Origin: DASQDN01 sp963844855
GTDB taxonomy: Bacteria > Acidobacteriota > Terriglobia > Bryobacterales > Bryobacteraceae
Length of the DNA: 64,000 nt
Assembly: GCA_963844855.1 (NCBI GenBank)
Contig: CAWJQP010000001.1
Span: forward strand, 1-64,000
Direction of reading: 5' to 3'
The notes below the pieces were generated by a model. That model did not search any database. It was not told where the DNA came from and saw only the letters and a program-made list of their open reading frames with translations. Shown here in pieces: positions 28,867-37,848 of this stretch (positions within the stretch are counted from its first letter, which is position 1; every line of letters begins with the position of its first letter). Made by a program: the position numbers and the translations under genes.

Positions 28867-29760
28867 CTATGTTCGGTGTGCGAGCCTCGCGGCAGCGTCC
28901 GAAGCATGCCGTAAACGAAGCTTGCCGTAGATCGACGTCACCACCATAGCGATCAGAAAGTACAAGAGGATACCTGCGGGTATCAGTTTGTTATTCGGAA
29001 AATTGGTACTGGCGATGGTCAGCGCAATTCCTGGATGACGCATCGCGGACGTGATGCCGAGCGCAGTGCGATCGTGTTCGTCAGGGCCGCCGATCAAGTG
29101 TCCGGCGGCAACCGCTGCCACGGCCACGCCCGCGATCAACAGGCCGGTCCCGTTTCCGAGGAGCGACCGAATGCCCGGCCAAGCGGTGTACAAGACGGGT
29201 AGCAAACCGATGATTAGGATGACGAAGGCAAGCTTTGAAACAGGAGATGCCAGTCTATCAGCCAACCGCGGAGCCACCTGTCGAAATATCATCCCGACCG
29301 TAAGAGGCAATAGAATCGTCCTTCCCACGAGCTTTGCTATATCGACCATACCGATATGCAATTCGCGATTGACGATCCGCCCCATAATCTCGACGGTAAG
29401 AGGCGCCAGGACAATTGCAGTCAAAGAGACGGCCACCAACAGGCCGAAGACGTAAGTTGGCCGTCCTCCAAATTTCATTTCCTTTCCGGGAAGGATCGGC
29501 GGGACCGGAGAGACTGCTATTGCAAGCAGCGCCACCTCAACTGTTTCCGGCATGTCAAACAGCACAACTGCGGCAATAGCTATCGCAGGCACCACAACAT
29601 TCATCGCGAGAGTGGCTCTCAGAAGTTGATATGGAGGTCGAAACAGAGTTCGCAGAAAGGAGGTTGCGTCAGCGAACGTCGTGCCCATTCCCAGGGAGAA
29701 GACAAGAAGCAGAATGCTCACACCGATGGCGAGCTTAATCACTTGTGCAGGATCAATCAT
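28867..29760 (-). CDS. Bile acid:sodium symporter-family (SBF) transporter
   Basis: A 297-residue membrane protein with about nine to ten transmembrane helices, beginning MIDPAQVIKLAIGVSILLLV. Motifs typical of the SBF/BASS fold include PPYQLLRATLAMNVVVPAIA, VALLAIAVSPVPPILPGKEM and the crossover region ALGITSAMRHPGIALTIAST. Characterised relatives couple organic-anion import to sodium; the substrate here cannot be told. It follows the membrane protein at 29794-30558 by 33 nt on the same strand, so the two are probably co-transcribed. Intact. Confidence 0.8.
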   Translation of the reverse strand: MIDPAQVIKLAIGVSILLLVFSLGMGTTFADATSFLRTLFRPPYQLLRATLAMNVVVPAIAIAAVVLFDMPETVEVALLAIAVSPVPPILPGKEMKFGGRPTYVFGLLVAVSLTAIVLAPLTVEIMGRIVNRELHIGMVDIAKLVGRTILLPLTVGMIFRQVAPRLADRLASPVSKLAFVILIIGLLPVLYTAWPGIRSLLGNGTGLLIAGVAVAAVAAGHLIGGPDEHDRTALGITSAMRHPGIALTIASTNFPNNKLIPAGILLYFLIAMVVTSIYGKLRLRHASDAAARLAHRT

Positions 29761-29793
29761 GAAGGACTCCCATTGCTGTTGAGACGTTGTGCA

Positions 29794-30558
29794 TTACGCT
29801 ACGGCCTTTTCGGAGGCAAAAAGAACCAGCGCAAAAATGACTGCTCCCAAAGAGAACGGCAAAAAGCGTCCTTGCCGGTCACCAGGCAACTCGTGTCCGA
29901 TACTGGTAATCACTACGCCACCGGCCAGCACGGCAAACAGACGCGCGAACATCGTTTCCGAAAGGTGAGTTGTTAACCCTAGCAGGCATCCTGCCAGAAC
30001 GCTCAATGCAAGTAACCATTTGCCCGACGACCGATGCTGGAGCCCGTGCTCCTCGGCCAGGGAATGGCCCACAATAAGAAAATGGACAGCCATGGCAAAC
30101 GTGTAAGCGGCCAGGGGTAGCATGCCACGCTCCGCTCGCTCGACCAGGAGATAGCCAATCAGGCAGCTGTAAGCTACAAAGCCGATGAGGTGCACCCAGT
30201 AAACCGTATCCCTGGCGCCGGTATCAGCCGCGCTGCGACGTTGCTCTCGCCTTGACAGCACCATGTGGTCAAGCCCATAGAAAACGACAAATGACGCGAG
30301 TGCCAAGGCATACATGCGCTCCTGAATGAAGAGAAAGGCGGCGTTTCGAGTCGCCTCAGCGAACGCTCGCTGCTGGGCGCCGAGCTCCGGGAGTACGTCC
30401 ACGAACACGTAGGCTACCGAGATTCCGGCCGCTGCAGAAATCCATCGCCGGCGCGCCCAGAACTCCTTCGATGCTTCGCGCCCGCTAAACCAACCTCCAA
30501 AGAGGTAGGCGCTCGCGAGCAATAGCGCCGCAATGAACGCACCTGCCATGTTCTCCAT
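29794..30558 (-). CDS. Eight-helix membrane protein, ZIP-like pattern
   Basis: A 254-residue protein with seven to eight hydrophobic segments. The region ISAAAGISVAYVFVDVLPEL and later AMAVHFLIVGHSLAEEHGLQ and GGVVITSIGHELPGDRQGRF place histidine and acidic residues in or near membrane helices, as in ZIP-type metal transporters, but the canonical H-x-x-x-E pairs are not clear. I call it an uncharacterised membrane protein of ZIP-like architecture. Start at ATG 30558; an ATG three codons later is also possible. It is 9 nt downstream of a DUF202-type remnant and 33 nt upstream of the SBF transporter. Confidence 0.6.
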   Translation of the reverse strand: MENMAGAFIAALLLASAYLFGGWFSGREASKEFWARRRWISAAAGISVAYVFVDVLPELGAQQRAFAEATRNAAFLFIQERMYALALASFVVFYGLDHMVLSRREQRRSAADTGARDTVYWVHLIGFVAYSCLIGYLLVERAERGMLPLAAYTFAMAVHFLIVGHSLAEEHGLQHRSSGKWLLALSVLAGCLLGLTTHLSETMFARLFAVLAGGVVITSIGHELPGDRQGRFLPFSLGAVIFALVLFASEKAVA

Positions 30559-30567
30559 CTCAATCGC

Positions 30568-30800
30568 CTAAGCAAGCGTCAGTAGCGCAAACACACCCAA
30601 CAGTCCAACTACAGATGCCACGACGAGCGCCAAGCTCCATTTCTTTTCTAATCCCTCTGTCCGGAACTGCTCTAGCGCTTTCCAATGCTCGATCACTGCC
30701 AAAACGAGCGAGCCGGCGCCTATCGTCATCATGGCTAGACTTACCATCCCAAGGGACCACGTGCGCCCGAAAAGACCGACCGCTGGCGCTCCCCGCGGTT
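30568..30800 (-). pseudogene. DUF202-type small membrane protein, N-terminally truncated
   Basis: The reading MVSLAMMTIGAGSLVLAVIE, HWKALEQFRTEGLEKKWSLA and VVASVVGLLGVFALLTLA (stop at 30568) matches the last two transmembrane helices of DUF202 proteins. The usual first helix and its conserved N-terminal arginine motif (R-T-x-L-A-W) are absent upstream, where the sequence becomes unreadable past about 30800. It could still be translated from ATG 30755 as a small two-helix protein. Its place just upstream of two membrane genes suggests it was the first gene of that operon. Confidence 0.55.
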
Positions 30801-30902
30801 TCTCCAGGCGCTGTTATTTACACAATGCGGTCAATGTTCAAGCGCTGCCATGAGGGCATGTAAGCGGTAGATCTAAACGCAACTGTAAGCGAAAGGCTGC
30901 GG

Positions 30903-31250
30903 TTGGCAGCTAACGAGGCTCGGTTGCGACACGTGATTCTGCGTCATGTTGCGACCTGGGCGGGCAATCGACACGTAGAGATTAGAACGTCCCCTCGCAC
31001 ACAAGACGGAATGCAGGTCCTCGAAGTACGAGACAACGGACCGGGGATTCCAGCCGAGAAGTTGGACACGATTTTCGAGCCCTTCTACACGAGCAAACGC
31101 GAAGGACTCGGCTTGGGACTATCGATCTGTCGTTGATCGTAGACTCATTCGGCAGCAGGATCACTGTGACAGGCCGCCCCGGCTGTGGCGCTTGTTGTTC
31201 CCTGGTAGAACGTACACTTTTGCGTACGTTCCCAGATCGCTGGCGACTAT
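30903..31250 (+). pseudogene. Histidine kinase, ATPase-domain remnant
   Basis: The fragment contains the G1 box VRDNGPGIPAEKLDTIFEPF, the F box FEPFYTSK and the G2 box GLGLGLSICR, and stops at 31136. A shift gives the continuing IVDSFGSRITVTGRPGCGAC. The N box upstream is degenerate (LRHVILRHVATWAGNRHVEI) and nothing of the dimerisation or sensor domains remains. It may be the partner of the broken response regulator at 27478, but the intervening genes make that only a guess. Confidence 0.7.
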
Positions 31251-31514
31251 GACGGAGTGATACCCACCTGTCTTTTATCAGCGTTAACATCGGCACATCT
31301 TCGAAGTGTTATGAGACTAATCCGACCGATGCACCGATCAACAGCCGGCGGCCGGGAACCGGATTGCTGAGAGTCCGCCGGTCATTTTGCAGTCTCGGTC
31401 TGCCGCATCCGCGCTGTTTTTGAAATCCCTACATCGCAGCTTTCGTCACACAGAATTCCTAGCCTTGTATAAGAATTGACAAATGATTGCTCACAAACGA
31501 TCGTCCCAAAAGTT
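31251..31514. other. Leader region of the TonB receptor
   Basis: No gene is visible. Possible promoter elements are TTGACA at 31476-31481 and tataag near 31469; neither has a well-placed partner, so I do not annotate a promoter. A half-site tcacaaacgat (31491-31501) resembles the palindrome that follows. Confidence 0.35.
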
Positions 31515-31530
31515 TCACAATCGATTGTGA
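31515..31530. promoter_or_regulatory. Perfect 16-bp palindrome, likely repressor operator
   Basis: TCACAATCGATTGTGA is fully self-complementary with a central CG, the symmetry favoured by LacI-family repressors. It ends 25 nt before the receptor start codon, so bound protein would block transcription or its early elongation. The related half-site tcacaaacga lies 24 bp upstream. No regulator gene lies next to it. Confidence 0.6.
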
Positions 31531-31555
31531 GAAGGTTGAAATTGGAGGTGTTTCA

Positions 31556-34500
31556 ATGACGCTCCGCCGCCTCGCCGCTTGTGGACTGTTTGTCTTGTTT
31601 TCGCTGCCGGCACAGACGATTACAGGCTCCATAACCGGAACTGTGTCCGATCAAAGTTCTCTGCCGGTTCAGGGCGCAACAGTAACTCTCACCAATCAGG
31701 CAACTGGCGCTCAGCGCGAAGCTCAGACGGATGCCCGTGCGGACTTCCTTTTCTCAGGGTTACCTCCGGGCCAATACAGCCTTTCGATCCGCGCTTCGGG
31801 ATTCAAAACTGTCGAACGCCCGGGGGTCGTGCTGTCTGCTTCCGAGCGCCTCGCCATCGGTGAAATCGTTCTGGCGGTCGGCGAAGTCACGGAAAAGGTC
31901 ACGGTTTCCGAGCAGCTCGCAGCCGTGCAGACGGCCAGCGCCGAGCGCTCCGGTGTGATCACGGCGGCGCAGGTGGACAGCATTCCCATAAAGGGGCGGA
32001 ACATAAGTTCCCTGGTTCAGCTACTCCCCGGTGTCGTGCTTTTGTCCGACTCTGACTCGCTGTCCCGAACATTCTCGTTCTCCGTTCAGGGCAATAACAC
32101 GCAGTTCAATCAAATCAGCCTTGACGGCGTGCCGATCAGCCAGCAGGACGTGCAGACTCCCACAGTCAGCCAGGACGCGATCGCCGAAGTCAAGGTACTC
32201 CTCACGAACTACCAAGCCGAGTATGGCCGTCTTTCCGGCGCCAACGTCCAACTTGTATCCAAATCGGGTTCGAGGGAATTCCATGGTTCGGGTGCATATT
32301 ACAAGCGCCACGAACAGTGGAATGCGAATAACTTCTTCAACAATCGTCTCGGTCGCCCTAACCCGGTCTATCGATTCAACACGTGGAACTACACGGTCGG
32401 CGGCCCGGTCTTCATACCCGGGAAATTCAATCGCAACCGTGACAAGCTTTTCTTCTTTTGGAGTCAGGAGGGCTGGCCTCTGAAGACTTCAGATCCGATC
32501 GCTCAGCGCACCGTTCCCACGGAACTCGAGCGCCAGGGCGACTTCTCCCGCTCATTCGACGTGAACGGGGCATTGATTGTGGTTACCGACCCTACTACGC
32601 GCGCGCCATTCCCAGGCAACCGTGTGCCTGCCAACCGGCTCGATTCCAACGGTGTCGCGCTCTTGAAAGCCTTCCCGGCGCCGAACTTCACCGACTTGAG
32701 TATCTCGCGCGGGAATTATAACTATCTCTTCCCTGCAACGCGCGACAATCCGCTCACCACGCAAACTCTGAAGCTCGATTACAACATCAGCTCGAAACAA
32801 CTGCTGTATGGAACGTATACCTGGTCAAAGGAGGAGAGAACGGGCTCGATCGGGATGGGTGGCTTCAACAATTCCAATTGGCCGCAGATGAGCCGTACGA
32901 CTAAGCGGAACGGTAAGGCGCTCACTTTGCGTCACCAGAGCATCTTCACTCCGCAGCTTATCAATGAGGCCACCTTCGGTTTCACCATGTTCCCCGAGAG
33001 AGATGAGATCCCGGATTCCGAGTTGGCCCGCAATCAGGGAGAACCGCTCGGATACACGCTCGGCCAGTTCGTCCCATCTGCCAACCCGTTGAACCTTATT
33101 CCCGCCGCAACCTTTGGAGGCGTTCCAAACGCGGCGAACCTTGCTGTCGAGCGTCGCCTGCCGCAAGCAGCCGATCAGGGCATTGCCACGATCGTGAATA
33201 ATGTCTCGTACAACCGCGCGTCTCATTTGATCAAGGCCGGGGTCTACCTGGACTTCAGTTGGCGCGACAGCTACAACCCCTCGAACTTCAATGGCCTGTT
33301 CGATTTCGGTCGCAATGCAACCAACCCGCTCGATACAGGCTATGCGTATTCCAACGCCGCTTTGGGCGTTTATTCTTCGTACACCGAAACCAGCCAGCGC
33401 ATCTGGTACAGGATGCGAAGCTCCAATGTCGAATGGTTTGTTCAGGACACCTGGAAGGTGAATCGCCGTCTGACTCTCGATTACGGCATGCGTTTTTATT
33501 GGATACGGCCCCAATACGATGCGGACGACCAGGTCTCCGGCTTCCTACCCGAACGTTACGATCCATCGAAGCAGGTGCAGTTGCTCTGGCCCGCGCGCGT
33601 CAATAACGTGCGCGTTGCGCAAAATCGCCTGACCGGTGAGACCTTTCCCGCCGCTATGATCGGCGCGATCGTACCGGGCGTGGGAGATCCGAACAACGGG
33701 CTCGTGGTCCCCGGCGCCGATAGCACTGTGCCTCGGAGTTTCTCGGGCGATCCAGGTGTCAAGTTCGGTCCGCGGATCGGCTTCGCCTTAGACCCATCCG
33801 GCAAAGGAAGAACGGCGATCCGCGGCGGCTTCGGGTTGTTCTCTGCAATTGACCAGGAGCGCCAAACCAGTTTGATGATCGGCCAGGCTCCGCTCGTGCA
33901 GAACCCGATCCTGTATTACGGCACAATGGCCACGCTCCTAGGTTCTGCCGGCAGTATCTTCCCGCCGGCGATAACGACTCGCGATCTGACCGGCCATCTC
34001 CCAACGACGATGAACTTCAGTTTCTCCGTGCAGCACAATGTTGGGGCGGGCGTAGTGGTCGATGTGGGATACGTGGGCTCGCTAGGGCGTCACCTTTGGC
34101 GTCAGCGCGACCTGAACTATATACCTTTGGGCGCGAACTTCCTTCCTGAAAATCGAGATCCATCCAACCCCACCAGTCCACTACCGCCATCGTTCCTTCG
34201 GCGCTACGTTGGTCTCGCCGAGATTCCGAAGATCGAGTACGATGCCACATCGAATTACCACTCGTTCCAACTCAACGTGAATCGGCGCTTCTCTCGCGGG
34301 CTCCAGGTCGGCGGAGCATGGACGTGGTCGAAAGCCATGGATTACGGGCAGGGCACGAATCAGACGCCCGGACTCATCTCGAGCCAAATATCCGACCGAT
34401 GGTTCTACTCGCTATCCGATGTTGATCGAACGCATGCGCTCAAGATCAACTGGGTTTGGGATCTCCCGAGACTCCCTGTTCGCGGGAAGGCGCTGGATCT

Positions 34501-34984
34501 GGTTGTGAACAATTGGCAGATATCGGGGATCGCGAGCTTTATCAGTGGCCGGCCCACGGGAGTGGGATGGTCTACTACGACTGCCGTGGACGTGACCGGG
34601 ACACCGTCCGACAGTGCGCGCATTGTCGTCACGGATAACCCCGTGCTGCCGAAGAGCGAGCGAACCTTTTTCAGGAACTTCCGCACGGAAGTATTCCGAG
34701 CGCCTGCCGTCGGCACGATTGGTAACGCGGCGCGGAACCTTCTTCGCCAGCCTGGCACCAATAACTGGGACATGACAGCGACTAAGAATCTGCCGATCAC
34801 TGAGCGCTTCCGCATCCAGCTTCGCTGCGAGCTTTATAACGCTTTTAATCACACGCAGTTCACTTCGTTCGACACCGCCGCACGGTTCGATGCGCAGGGT
34901 AATCAGGTAAACACCAACTTGGGCGCCTTCACTGCGGCGGCGCCTGCGCGAGTACTACAGCTCGTGCTGCGCGCTAATTTTTGA
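31556..34984 (+). CDS. Oar-like TonB-dependent outer-membrane receptor
   Basis: An intact 1142-residue receptor. A signal peptide (LAACGLFVLFSLPAQT) is followed by a carboxypeptidase-regulatory beta sandwich (GSITGTVSDQSSLPVQGATV to LPPGQYSLSIRASGFKTVER, residues about 20-100). Next come the plug (IPIKGRNISSLVQLLPGVVL, ISLDGVPISQQDVQTP, LTNYQAEYGRLSGANVQLVS) and a long barrel ending RVLQLVLRANF. Such receptors are thought to import large substrates such as oligosaccharides using TonB energy. The start ATG 31556 is chosen because GGAGGTG lies 6 nt upstream; the frame is open further up. The operator-like palindrome upstream and the convergent tannase gene suggest substrate-controlled expression. 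Confidence 0.9.
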   Translation: MTLRRLAACGLFVLFSLPAQTITGSITGTVSDQSSLPVQGATVTLTNQATGAQREAQTDARADFLFSGLPPGQYSLSIRASGFKTVERPGVVLSASERLAIGEIVLAVGEVTEKVTVSEQLAAVQTASAERSGVITAAQVDSIPIKGRNISSLVQLLPGVVLLSDSDSLSRTFSFSVQGNNTQFNQISLDGVPISQQDVQTPTVSQDAIAEVKVLLTNYQAEYGRLSGANVQLVSKSGSREFHGSGAYYKRHEQWNANNFFNNRLGRPNPVYRFNTWNYTVGGPVFIPGKFNRNRDKLFFFWSQEGWPLKTSDPIAQRTVPTELERQGDFSRSFDVNGALIVVTDPTTRAPFPGNRVPANRLDSNGVALLKAFPAPNFTDLSISRGNYNYLFPATRDNPLTTQTLKLDYNISSKQLLYGTYTWSKEERTGSIGMGGFNNSNWPQMSRTTKRNGKALTLRHQSIFTPQLINEATFGFTMFPERDEIPDSELARNQGEPLGYTLGQFVPSANPLNLIPAATFGGVPNAANLAVERRLPQAADQGIATIVNNVSYNRASHLIKAGVYLDFSWRDSYNPSNFNGLFDFGRNATNPLDTGYAYSNAALGVYSSYTETSQRIWYRMRSSNVEWFVQDTWKVNRRLTLDYGMRFYWIRPQYDADDQVSGFLPERYDPSKQVQLLWPARVNNVRVAQNRLTGETFPAAMIGAIVPGVGDPNNGLVVPGADSTVPRSFSGDPGVKFGPRIGFALDPSGKGRTAIRGGFGLFSAIDQERQTSLMIGQAPLVQNPILYYGTMATLLGSAGSIFPPAITTRDLTGHLPTTMNFSFSVQHNVGAGVVVDVGYVGSLGRHLWRQRDLNYIPLGANFLPENRDPSNPTSPLPPSFLRRYVGLAEIPKIEYDATSNYHSFQLNVNRRFSRGLQVGGAWTWSKAMDYGQGTNQTPGLISSQISDRWFYSLSDVDRTHALKINWVWDLPRLPVRGKALDLVVNNWQISGIASFISGRPTGVGWSTTTAVDVTGTPSDSARIVVTDNPVLPKSERTFFRNFRTEVFRAPAVGTIGNAARNLLRQPGTNNWDMTATKNLPITERFRIQLRCELYNAFNHTQFTSFDTAARFDAQGNQVNTNLGAFTAAAPARVLQLVLRANF

Positions 34985-35017
34985 CGACGTGAATGGTCCC
35001 AGGGCCTCGCGGCTGGG

Positions 35018-36589
35018 TCATTTCGCGCGGAGTGCCGGCTCTGCTGGCCGAGGAGTGCAGCGGAAGTTTTCGGCGACATCAACGCTACCGCTGCCGGTGT
35101 ATTTTGCGATCTGCGGGTAGGGGCAGAGAGGACGCGTACGAACAGTTTTCCCGTCTACAATCTGTGCTGCCGTAATACGATCCGGGGGAGTCGATTTCTC
35201 GACCCAGTTCATGACGTCCAGGAGGGGCTCGAAGGATCCAGGGCCTACGCCGCCCCCGCAATGAAACACGCCGGGCTGCATGAACAAGCGGAAGAAATCA
35301 GGTGTGTTAGACCCCATCTTCTGCAGCGCGCTCTCGTAATAATCGACGCCCATTTGCGCGTTCAATGACTGATCCGCCCAGCCGAAATACATCAACATCT
35401 TCCCTTTTCGGTCCCTGAACGCAGTGAGGTCCGGGTCCGTGGCATCGAGGATGTTGTGAATCCATTCGAGTCGGGGGGCGATTTTCTCCAATTCGAAGGC
35501 GCTCTGTTCGATTGCCTGCTCCTTTCGAGGAAATGCCATGTAGCGAAAGAAACTCTCAGCGAAGAGGTATGCGGTTGTCTTTTCGCCCGACTGCCTTACG
35601 ATCCACTGATCCCAGCCACTTCGACCATCGGCGCCCGCGATTTCGGCTCCAACGGGCCACCCCGGATAGAAACGCACTCCACCCGCATGAATATCGCCAT
35701 AGATCTTTTGGAGAGTTGCGATCTCCGTCGCCGTGAAACAACGCACGTCCTCGGCTCCGGCTGCACACAGCGGCAAATGATCTGTCGGCCGGAAGTCACA
35801 GCGTCGCGGGTCATCGATCAGCCCGTCCTTCAATCCATCTTTGTCGTCGCACTGCCCGTAGATCCTCTCGGCAAGCATCTTCAACTTGGCGTACGGCACA
35901 GGTTGTTGACTGAGAACTTGTTCTCTGTAGGCAAACGCCGCCATCGTGCTGCTGAAATTCAGTACCGGTGCGCCCGCAACAATTCCGTCGAAAATCTGAG
36001 GGAAGCGCTGGGCGATGATCAGCGCCTGACGACCGCCTGTGGAGCAGCCTTGAAAGTATGACCGGGAAGGCTTCGCGCCATAGTAAGCTTCGGTGATGCG
36101 TTTGCCGGCCTCAGCGGTCACTTGCAGAGAACGGAAGGCATAGTCGAGCAGTTTTTGGCGGTTCTGCGCGAACGTTGCCAGAGGTTCGTCGCGAGCGTCG
36201 TGGCCGCCATTTGTAACCGTGGCGGCGAACCCACGGCGCAATGCGATAGAACGGAGACGAAGGCGCTGTGGAGATTCCAGAGAGTCACCGCCGAAACCCG
36301 CGTTACCCGTCATCATAAACCGACGGTTCCAGGATGCGGGCAACGCTACTTCGAACCTGATCTCGGGAAGTATCTGGCCCATTACACGGCAAAACTCGGG
36401 AGTGTCTCCTTCGGCGAGCACGAGGACAGCACTCTCGATTGTGAAATCAGAGGCGGTCAGAGAATACAGTTCGGCACACCGGATCGCGGGACGGCCCGGT
36501 GTTGTCGATCCCTCCGGATTGAGAAATGCTTCGCCAGTTTGGCCGCTGGCACACGCCGCCAGGATCAGGGAAGTCAGCCACAAACGCAT
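35018..36589 (-). CDS. Tannase/feruloyl esterase-family hydrolase
   Basis: A 523-residue exported esterase. The signal peptide is MRLWLTSLILAACASGQ; ATG 36589 has AAGGAG upstream, whereas the open frame extends 97 codons further and that part is not protein-like. Motifs: the nucleophile elbow SYFQGCSTGGRQALIIAQRF, the calcium-loop-like CDDKDGLKDGLIDDPRRCDF, the catalytic Asp region LMYFGWADQSLN and the histidine in MQPGVFHCGGGVGPGSF. Family members cleave ester bonds of gallate or ferulate from tannins and plant cell walls. It converges with the TonB receptor and lies 58 nt downstream of the isomerase gene on the same strand. Confidence 0.85.
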   Translation of the reverse strand: MRLWLTSLILAACASGQTGEAFLNPEGSTTPGRPAIRCAELYSLTASDFTIESAVLVLAEGDTPEFCRVMGQILPEIRFEVALPASWNRRFMMTGNAGFGGDSLESPQRLRLRSIALRRGFAATVTNGGHDARDEPLATFAQNRQKLLDYAFRSLQVTAEAGKRITEAYYGAKPSRSYFQGCSTGGRQALIIAQRFPQIFDGIVAGAPVLNFSSTMAAFAYREQVLSQQPVPYAKLKMLAERIYGQCDDKDGLKDGLIDDPRRCDFRPTDHLPLCAAGAEDVRCFTATEIATLQKIYGDIHAGGVRFYPGWPVGAEIAGADGRSGWDQWIVRQSGEKTTAYLFAESFFRYMAFPRKEQAIEQSAFELEKIAPRLEWIHNILDATDPDLTAFRDRKGKMLMYFGWADQSLNAQMGVDYYESALQKMGSNTPDFFRLFMQPGVFHCGGGVGPGSFEPLLDVMNWVEKSTPPDRITAAQIVDGKTVRTRPLCPYPQIAKYTGSGSVDVAENFRCTPRPAEPALRAK

Positions 36590-36647
36590 AATCGCTGCTA
36601 CTCCTTCGCAAGAAACGCAACAGTGACTTGCACGTTCGCCATTCCTT

Positions 36648-37559
36648 TTATTTCGCCGGTCGAATGGCCGAAACGCCACGAACGACGGGTTCGAGGAACA
36701 GTCTCGCGCGCCTGGCCAACTCCTCCACCGCTTCCGCGGTCTCAGGACGGGGAACCAGCGGTTCGGTGACGGTTTCACACGCCAACGGAATCTTGCCTCC
36801 GTTATTCGCGACCAGACCCAGCATCGCGTAATGGTCCGTCTGGCCGAAGCCCGGCCCGCAGGCCATGCGCTGGCCCGCATACAAGCGGAAATCCTTGATG
36901 GCGAAGCCGCGGGTTATCGATGCGCATTTGGGAAAATCGATATTCGCATCGACGTTGGTGTATCCCCACGTATTTCCCGCGTCGTAGAACAGCACTACAT
37001 TCGGATGGTTCACTTCGCGGACGACAGACGCTGTAAGTTCACCCGTGGCAGTTACACCTCCGTGCTGCTTAACAGCAATCACTACTTTGGCCTGCTGCGC
37101 ATAATCGGCGACGTTTTGGAGTGTTCGAACAAACTCCGTCCTATGCTCCATGGTCGATTTGGGTGACCCGAATGCGAGGAGGTTTGGTATGCCAGCCGCC
37201 TGCGCCTGGTCGATACGTTTTTTGTAAGCGATGACCGCGCCCGGATCCTCGGGATAAGCGGTAGCGAACATGAGAATCGTCTCCAGGCCCGCATCCCGGC
37301 TGATGTCTAAGAGTTCTCGCGCACGCGCCGAGCCAGCATCGAGCCCGATTGTGTCGATCCTGCGACCGGAAGCGTCAGTCTGGTTCGGCCCCCACGCGAG
37401 AAATCGGAAACCTGCCGCCGCGATCCCTTTGACGCCGCGCTCAAAAGAGAACGACTGGAACGGAATCGTCATGCAGGCGATCTGGAATTCGGCGACTTGC
37501 CGCTGCTGTCCGATCGCCGCCGCTCCAGCGAGCGTCTGCAATGCAGCGCGTCGAGTCAT
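36648..37559 (-). CDS. Exported sugar phosphate isomerase/epimerase-like TIM barrel
   Basis: A 303-residue protein with a twin-arginine-like leader (MTRRAALQTLAGAAAIGQ) and an AP endonuclease 2/xylose isomerase-like barrel: GVKGIAAAGFRFLAWGPNQT, AGLETILMFATAYPEDPGAV, VVIAVKQHGGVTATG, HPNVVLFYDAGNTWGYTNVD and FAIKDFRLYAGQRMACGPGF. The acidic and histidine residues expected for metal binding are partly present. Exported members of this family are frequent in Acidobacteriota and Planctomycetes; substrates are mostly unknown. It precedes the tannase gene with a 58-nt gap and probably shares its transcript. Confidence 0.8.
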   Translation of the reverse strand: MTRRAALQTLAGAAAIGQQRQVAEFQIACMTIPFQSFSFERGVKGIAAAGFRFLAWGPNQTDASGRRIDTIGLDAGSARARELLDISRDAGLETILMFATAYPEDPGAVIAYKKRIDQAQAAGIPNLLAFGSPKSTMEHRTEFVRTLQNVADYAQQAKVVIAVKQHGGVTATGELTASVVREVNHPNVVLFYDAGNTWGYTNVDANIDFPKCASITRGFAIKDFRLYAGQRMACGPGFGQTDHYAMLGLVANNGGKIPLACETVTEPLVPRPETAEAVEELARRARLFLEPVVRGVSAIRPAK

Positions 37560-37848
37560 CTGATTACGATAGCGTATCGAATTTCCCGCGAGGAGTTGTG
37601 TGATTATCTCTGGAGTGCTTGCATACTCGGTAGGTTGACCGTCACAGAGATTGCTCGCCGATGGAATATGCTAGTTCGAGGATCCTGCGGGTGACCTTTT
37701 ATGCTGGGCAGATGCGTTTGTTGCGGAGCTAGCGCCTCTCGATGATTTCGTTTTCAGCTTTGCAACACATCCAGCTTGATGTCTCCTCTTGAACGAAGTA
37801 CGATCATCCCAAGGTCGTCCATTTCGCGAGCAGAAGGAGAACCGGGTC

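Noticed and set aside
35018..36880. A 620-residue version of the tannase starting at 36880
   Set aside because: The extra 97 residues are arginine- and tryptophan-rich without a signal peptide, while ATG 36589 has a ribosome binding site and a normal signal peptide. The extension also overlaps the isomerase gene.
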